In this document: piece after piece, positions 58,877 through 64,000 of the stretch
Layout: every line of letters begins with the position of its first letter
How positions within the stretch are numbered: position 1 is the first letter of the stretch
Assembly: GCA_900313705.1 (NCBI GenBank)
Contig: OMSJ01000033.1
Span: 1-64,000, forward strand
Length of the DNA stretch: 64,000 bases
Reading direction: 5' to 3'
Origin: an uncultured Prevotellaceae bacterium
GTDB taxonomy: Bacteria; Bacteroidota; Bacteroidia; Bacteroidales; Bacteroidaceae
Translations under genes and position numbers: made by a program
Notes under the pieces: generated by a model
Told to the model about the DNA's origin: nothing
What the model saw: the letters and a program-made list of their open reading frames with translations, nothing else
Databases searched by the model: none

Positions 58877-61800
58877 ATGAGAAAACATTACCTACTGCTA
58901 ATGTCGTTGTTGTTCCCATTGGCAACAATGATGTTCTCGGGAAGTGCCTATGCACAGACCGATGAAGAGTACGAGGCAGCGCTTGCGTCCATTACGGATG
59001 GCGGCACCTACTACATTACGACAGATGTAGAAGGCCTCAAGTATTATATGACTAACGGAGGCTATCTGATAGCGTCAAGAGAGGAAGCTTCCATGTTCAC
59101 CTTTAATAAGAAGACTGGAGGCTCCTATAAGACTTATGGCTTCCAGCTTTATTCTGGCGGTTCCTATTTCAGCAATCCTGTCAACAGTAGCTATACTGAC
59201 GACGTAATTACTGATGACCACATCAATACCAGTACGCGCGGAGATGCAACATGGGAAACGCAGGTCTTCTTCCTGAAAGACGGTCTGTATGCCATTCGTG
59301 CGTGCAACTGCTCCTATGCTGAAAGTAGCTGGAATCATGTAGGCAGCTCATTCTGGACTGCTATAGGCGATGTGGCAAGCTACGATTATACGCCGCAGTA
59401 CATCTGGTCTTTGGAGGCACCTGAAGATAAGGATAAGATAATTACCGTTCTTCAGAATATCTTTACGACATACGAAGAACAGGTTTGGGACTATGGAGAT
59501 GGTGAGACGATGAATATCGGTACAGGCTTCGGACAGCGTTCGGATGTGGATACATGGACCAAGTTCTGGACTCTCCTTCAATATGTCAATGATACCCTGG
59601 ACAAGATGTTGGATCCCAAAAGCGACTACTTCAGCAGTCCCGATGCCATTACCCTTGAACAGGCTAATCAATATAGGGCAGATGCTGACTCTATGTATCA
59701 GGTGATACTCGACAGCGAGGTTCCATATACAGTAGAGGACGGCTACTATCGCATCTACGCTCACAACCGCTATAAGTCAACCTTTGACGAGAGTGGTTTC
59801 GTAGATAAGGCTATTGCAGCTTCCTTTGATAAGGACCACGAGAACAAGATTGTGTTCAGCACACTCCAGAAGGAAAGAGCTAACTTCCTGTGGAAGTTCA
59901 CCAAGAGCGAAAGCGGCGACAGCATCCTGTTGCAGAATGCCGGCATGGGCACTTATATCAGCTTGGCTTCTTCCATTAAGGAAGGAAAGCTTGTGACGAC
60001 CCCCGATGTGAGCCAGGCAGGTTATGTGATGTTTGACTATGCTTACGACGGACCTCAGTACGTAGAACCCGATGGCATCGGCGACGACAAGGACATCTTC
60101 TGCATACGATTCACTCAAGATCCAAGAGCTGGTGAAAGGTATTTCCATCAGAATGGACACAGTTCAGTAAGAGATGATAGCTCTCCTTGGGGCAACTATG
60201 GCGTTGACACAGGTAAGGAACAGGAAATGGGCTTCTGGAGAAGAACTTGGGACTATGATAACACCAGGTCTGACTTTAACGCCAGCGAATGGTTCCTCGA
60301 GTTCGTTCCTGCCGAAGAAGCTGAGGAAATCATTGCTAACTTCGAAGCATACAAGAACCACGACGTCCTGGTCGTAATGAACAACGAGCTGCGTGCTAAA
60401 GTCCTCGAGACTCTGACACTTGCCAAGGACGTCATCAAGACAAAGTTGATTACCTCTGCCGATCAGATGTCCTCTCCATACAGCCATAATGATCAGGCTG
60501 GTAATGGTCGAGATGGTGGCGACCTCTCTGCAGGTGTCCTCATTGATGGCGACCCATCTACTTATTGGCATAGCGCATGGCAAAACAGCCCCGAAGGACA
60601 GCACTACATCGAGCTTTCCGGCATGGAATACATGATTGGCGACTGCGAATTCTATCTCCAAGAGAGAGCAGGTGCAGCAAACGACCGTCCAAAGCAATTC
60701 CGCATTGTGGGTTCAGACAACTTGAAGAATCCTGACGAAGATTGGGAGGAAATTGCAATCATTGATATCCCCAACTTCGCTGCCGGTGCAGAAAGCACAG
60801 TTCCTTTCTACGTTGAGACTGCATATCCCTATGTACGTGTCATAGGTACTGACTGTGATCCTTCTTACCGTACCTTCTGGCATGCTGCAGAACTTCAGAT
60901 ATCCACGGTACGTGACAACCCCAACTCTCAGTTTGCTTTGCTTGGCGAGGTTGCCGAAGAGCTGGAGAGCATTTATGAAGCAAACGCAGCTACACCTGAC
61001 GAAGACATCACTCCCGATATGTATCAGGCATTGCTCGAAGCTTACAAGACCTTCCTCTCCTCTGGCCTTGTCGATCCGGCAGAGCTCCGTGCTGCCCTGG
61101 CTGCTTATGCTAAGGTAACAGAGGCTGTCGTCGAGGGTACAAATCCCGGTCAGTGGAAGGACACTCAGGTAGCAAAAGACTATGATGACCTCTATGCCGA
61201 AGTCGAGGCTTACGACAAGGCTGGCAAGTATAATGCAGCCCAGAACCACAAGTATGCCGTGATGCTCAAGGCCATGAAGAAGAGCGTCATGGAGCAGGCC
61301 AATGTCATCGAGACCGACAAGTGGTATCGTATCATGTACCCGACAGAGGAGATGTATGACGAATACGGCTTCAGCAAGGACGGTGGCGACAAGACCAGTC
61401 TTATCGAGGAGCAGGGTACACTGTTTGGCACCTTCGTTACAATTGGTAAGGAGGTAAGCGAAGAAACAACTGACCTCAACGAACAGGGTGAAGAAGTTAC
61501 CGTTACGGTTAACCACATCGAAACTCTTGACGCCGAAGATATCCGTGAGAGCAACCGCATGTTCTTCATGGGCGAAGACGAGATTGACTACGAGGATGCT
61601 AGCGAGTTCCGCTTCGTAGAACGTGAAGCAGACGCAGCAGACTATACATCTCTCTTCTCTGAGGTGAAGGAGAATATGTCTATGGCTCTCGACATGAGCA
61701 CCACTTATACTCGTGGCGAAGCTCTGATAACCGATCCTAAGCAGCTCTCAAGTAATGCAAACGACAAGAGCGAAGGTCTGCATATCGAAAACCTGATTGA

Positions 61801-63373
61801 CGGCAACATCAATACCTACTGGCATAGTGACTATCATAAGGAATTCCTTGAGCCCGGTTATATCCAGGTAGCCCTCAACGAACCTGTTTCCGGTCTTATC
61901 CAGATTGACGTCACACGTCGTCAGAATGCAACCAACGGTCACATCGTCCGCATGTACATCCAGGGTAGCAACGATGCCGAGACTTGGACTAACGTCGGTT
62001 ACATAGAGACTCCTTTCACCAACCAGAACGAGTCTGTTACCAGCCAGCCCGTTGACCTTGACGGCACATACAGCTACCTGCGCTTCACTATGACCTACAG
62101 ATATGGAACAGATGCCGGTGGTAACATGGAGTTCGATCCCTTCGCAAAGATTACAAGCGCAGACGAGTACAACACTCTGTGGACATACTTCCACGCTGCT
62201 GAGTTCCAGATTTATCCTGTAACTCTCGACAAGGAGCTGGATGCAAATGGTAAGGCTCTCGAACAGGCCTTCGTTACAGCCAATAAGGTTATCCTGGTCG
62301 ATGCTACTGCTGAGGACCTCGCTGCTGCTGCACAGGGTTACAATGCATTCAAGGACGAGTTCAATGCTCAGGAAGGTAAGGCTGTTCTGCCCAATGGCGC
62401 AGACAAGGCTCCTTCTACATACGCTATCCAGAACAAGGCTACTGGCCTCTTCATCAATGCTAAGGGTGGCAATAGCAACGACATCTACCTGAAGACCATT
62501 CCTACCTTCTTCACCTACAGCGCTCCCGGCTATCAGAGAAGCTTCCTGCATGGTCAGAACATCGATGGCACGAACTGCACATATCTCCATGCCGGAGAGT
62601 CCAACCGCAGACTGTGCACATGGAATGCAAATACTCCTGGCTCTAACTCCGGTCTTGTTATCTGCGAGGTAGAAGAAGAGTATGAAGCTCCTGCAGAGTT
62701 CACCTACTACAAGGACGTTAAGCCGGGTCGCATCATCGACTGGTGTAACAGCGTAAGCATTACTCCCGTTGAAGCTCCTGAAGAAGCAGTTGCCTACGCC
62801 GCTGTCGGTCAATATACCGAAGAGGAAGATGGCGCAATCTTCTTGGCTCTGAAAGCCCTCGAGACCATCGAAGCAGGCCAGCCCGCTCTCTTCATCTATG
62901 GCGACACGTTGGACTATGATGCTGAGGACGACTACGTAGAACCCATCAAGTTCTCTATCCCTGGTGACGCAGAGATCGTAGTTAAGGGTGCAATGACCAA
63001 TGGCCTCATCGGTACGCTGGTTACCACGCCTCTCGATCCTTGTCTGATTTACTTCGACGGGAACCATGCAGCATGTCCTACCGAGGATCAGAGCCTTGCC
63101 GTTACTCCTTGCAGCGCAATCCTTGACCTCGACAATTGCCCGCAGGTTGATCCTAATGGCGAGTACGACTTCAGCATTTGCCTCGGACAGGCAGGTACCG
63201 ACGCTGCTGATGGCGTAAAGAACATTCCTACTGCCATCGAGAAGATCAGCCAGCCTGGTGCTGTTTACAGCATGGACGGCAAGCTGCTCCGCACCGGTGC
63301 TACCCTCAACAGCCTGAAGTCTATGGGCAAGGGTATGTACATCCTCAATGGTGTGAAAGTTGTTGTTAAGTAA
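58877..63373 (+). CDS. Very large secreted F5/8C-domain protein with sorting-like tail
   Basis: A 1498-residue exported protein with a signal peptide ending SAYAQ (residue 27). Residues ~30-190 and ~285-500 have a trefoil-like look (GTYYITTDVEGLKYYMTNGGYLIAS; GYYRIYAHNRY). Two F5/8 type C domains are clear: ~532-672 (GVLIDGDPSTYWHSAWQNSP; FWHAAELQIS) and ~955-1107 (NLIDGNINTYWHSDYHKEF; YFHAAEFQIYPV). Helical spacers (~690-760, ~1115-1170) resemble FIVAR-type linkers, and a further trefoil-like unit lies near 1180-1290. Tail: VYSMDGKLL ... GKGMYILNGVKVVVK. No catalytic domain is seen; glycan binding at the surface is inferred. Confidence 0.78.
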   Translation: MRKHYLLLMSLLFPLATMMFSGSAYAQTDEEYEAALASITDGGTYYITTDVEGLKYYMTNGGYLIASREEASMFTFNKKTGGSYKTYGFQLYSGGSYFSNPVNSSYTDDVITDDHINTSTRGDATWETQVFFLKDGLYAIRACNCSYAESSWNHVGSSFWTAIGDVASYDYTPQYIWSLEAPEDKDKIITVLQNIFTTYEEQVWDYGDGETMNIGTGFGQRSDVDTWTKFWTLLQYVNDTLDKMLDPKSDYFSSPDAITLEQANQYRADADSMYQVILDSEVPYTVEDGYYRIYAHNRYKSTFDESGFVDKAIAASFDKDHENKIVFSTLQKERANFLWKFTKSESGDSILLQNAGMGTYISLASSIKEGKLVTTPDVSQAGYVMFDYAYDGPQYVEPDGIGDDKDIFCIRFTQDPRAGERYFHQNGHSSVRDDSSPWGNYGVDTGKEQEMGFWRRTWDYDNTRSDFNASEWFLEFVPAEEAEEIIANFEAYKNHDVLVVMNNELRAKVLETLTLAKDVIKTKLITSADQMSSPYSHNDQAGNGRDGGDLSAGVLIDGDPSTYWHSAWQNSPEGQHYIELSGMEYMIGDCEFYLQERAGAANDRPKQFRIVGSDNLKNPDEDWEEIAIIDIPNFAAGAESTVPFYVETAYPYVRVIGTDCDPSYRTFWHAAELQISTVRDNPNSQFALLGEVAEELESIYEANAATPDEDITPDMYQALLEAYKTFLSSGLVDPAELRAALAAYAKVTEAVVEGTNPGQWKDTQVAKDYDDLYAEVEAYDKAGKYNAAQNHKYAVMLKAMKKSVMEQANVIETDKWYRIMYPTEEMYDEYGFSKDGGDKTSLIEEQGTLFGTFVTIGKEVSEETTDLNEQGEEVTVTVNHIETLDAEDIRESNRMFFMGEDEIDYEDASEFRFVEREADAADYTSLFSEVKENMSMALDMSTTYTRGEALITDPKQLSSNANDKSEGLHIENLIDGNINTYWHSDYHKEFLEPGYIQVALNEPVSGLIQIDVTRRQNATNGHIVRMYIQGSNDAETWTNVGYIETPFTNQNESVTSQPVDLDGTYSYLRFTMTYRYGTDAGGNMEFDPFAKITSADEYNTLWTYFHAAEFQIYPVTLDKELDANGKALEQAFVTANKVILVDATAEDLAAAAQGYNAFKDEFNAQEGKAVLPNGADKAPSTYAIQNKATGLFINAKGGNSNDIYLKTIPTFFTYSAPGYQRSFLHGQNIDGTNCTYLHAGESNRRLCTWNANTPGSNSGLVICEVEEEYEAPAEFTYYKDVKPGRIIDWCNSVSITPVEAPEEAVAYAAVGQYTEEEDGAIFLALKALETIEAGQPALFIYGDTLDYDAEDDYVEPIKFSIPGDAEIVVKGAMTNGLIGTLVTTPLDPCLIYFDGNHAACPTEDQSLAVTPCSAILDLDNCPQVDPNGEYDFSICLGQAGTDAADGVKNIPTAIEKISQPGAVYSMDGKLLRTGATLNSLKSMGKGMYILNGVKVVVK

Positions 63374-63387
63374 ATAATCAACCTATC

Positions 63388-63431
63388 AAAAGAGGGAGTT
63401 CTTCGGTGCGAAACCGAAGGCTCCCTCTTTT
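63388..63431 (+). terminator. Intrinsic terminator of the 1498-aa protein gene
   Basis: AAAAGAGGGAG (63388-63398) pairs with CTCCCTCTTTT (63421-63431), with an inner stem CTTCGGT/ACCGAAG. Perfect 11-bp outer arms; 15 bp after the stop codon. Confidence 0.92.
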
Positions 63432-63474
63432 ACATTATAATATATATATAAAGGACCAACCAGATAGTTCTGAC

Positions 63475-64000
63475 ATGAAAAGCCTTAAGAGTCTGCTTCT
63501 GATAGCAAGTCTTGTGCCAGCCTTGCAAAGTGTGGCGCAGATAGAGAATTACACGTTGCCCGACGGAAAGGTAGTGAAGATTGACCGCAGCGTCTTTCCC
63601 AACCTCAAGTACGATGTGACACCCAAAGCCAAGCCTGCTGATTATGTTGCCCGCCGTAAGGCCCGCAAAGTCAAGGCGCAGTTGCCGCCTTTTGTATATA
63701 ATGGACAGGACAAATACTTCCCGCCCATCTTCAATCAAGATGGCGGTTCCTGCGGCTCTGCTGCCGGTGTGGGTTATCAGTTCACGCACGAGATAAACAG
63801 CTATCGCGATGCAGATGCGTCTTTGCCAGAGAACCAGTATCCCTCGCACTTCACGTGGCTGATGGCTTATCAGACCAGCACCACTGAGGGCATGGCCAAG
63901 GCAATAGGCATCCCCAACGTGCCTACTTACGGCGGACGCACCTATAGCCGACTCTTTGGGGCTCAGACACATGACGACCCCGACTATGGTTGGATGCAGG
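63475..64000 (+). CDS. Secreted papain-like (C1-type) protease candidate, cut by window end
   Basis: The frame opens at ATG 63475 with a signal peptide (MKSLKSLLLIASLVPALQSVAQ) and runs off the window (at least 175 residues). After a basic pro-like region (DYVARRKARKVKAQLPPF) it reads PPIFNQDGGSCGSAAGVGYQ then FTHEINSYR and ENQYPSHFTWLMAYQT. The NQ..GSCGS motif recalls the oxyanion Gln and nucleophile Cys of papain-like proteases, but the Gln-Cys spacing is one shorter than papain and the Trp after Cys is missing. The His/Asn part is outside the window. Class assignment is tentative; that it is a real exported protein is fairly certain. Confidence 0.6.
   Translation, partial: MKSLKSLLLIASLVPALQSVAQIENYTLPDGKVVKIDRSVFPNLKYDVTPKAKPADYVARRKARKVKAQLPPFVYNGQDKYFPPIFNQDGGSCGSAAGVGYQFTHEINSYRDADASLPENQYPSHFTWLMAYQTSTTEGMAKAIGIPNVPTYGGRTYSRLFGAQTHDDPDYGWMQ

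Noticed and set aside
61748..63067. 439-codon open frame antisense to the F5/8C protein gene
   Set aside because: Same reasoning: the plus strand holds clear F5/8C domains and a sorting-like tail; the antisense product is not recognisable.

Overview
The window looks like chromosomal DNA of a Bacteroidales bacterium, most probably a Prevotella-like gut or rumen member of the Prevotellaceae/Bacteroidaceae. The evidence is the repeated Bacteroidetes promoter pattern (TTTG, about 19 bp, TAnnTTTG), surface-type lipoproteins with acidic residues after the lipid cysteine, DUF4493/PCMD/fimbrillin-type proteins, many secreted glycoside hydrolases, and a recurring C-terminal tail (YNLAGQR ... GIYIVNGKKVLVK type) that resembles a type IX secretion sorting signal. 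No tRNA, rRNA, CRISPR array, transposase or SusC/SusD pair was seen.

Layout. 0-10 kb: housekeeping and transport genes (SecG, a BadF-type sugar kinase, CutC, a SulP anion transporter, a POT peptide transporter with a damaged 3' end, an NhaC-type antiporter), then a GH32 fructan hydrolase, a fossil made of CotH and NhaC fragments, and an HU-like protein. 10-19 kb: a discoidin-like secreted protein, a GH92 mannosidase, and an operon of alkaline phosphatase, GH43/FG-GAP protein and EamA exporter. 19-36.7 kb: a large minus-strand island of surface lipoproteins. Its upstream part (36.7 to 23.8 kb) is ten overlapping or nearly overlapping genes with one beta-barrel protein and two frameshifted members. 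A second unit (23.6 to 19.1 kb) adds two more lipoproteins and one large tailed protein. 38-45 kb: two large secreted proteins, each followed by a near-identical 51-residue peptide gene and a terminator, bracketed by long repeat-rich non-coding blocks; a small DUF6722-like membrane protein pair lies upstream. 45.5-64 kb: two CotH-kinase-type secreted proteins, a DUF3472/F5-8C protein with a GH27 alpha-galactosidase, a 1498-residue F5/8C protein, and the start of a possible cysteine-protease-like protein cut by the window edge.

How it fits together. Most of the window encodes the cell surface: enzymes for fructan, mannan, arabinan-type and galactoside glycans, carbohydrate-binding-like secreted proteins, and a lipoprotein array that may build an adhesive or scaffold structure. 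The DNA is also rich in small repeats: heptanucleotide tandem repeats (some translated in frame), a palindromic element inserted in frame into genes, a 30-bp perfect inverted repeat in two copies, and tandem 22-bp operator-like palindromes at three loci. The strongest candidates for something undescribed are the lipoprotein operon, the duplicated 51-aa-peptide cassette and the 22-bp palindrome arrays. All function calls rest on reading translated sequence by eye; no database search was run.
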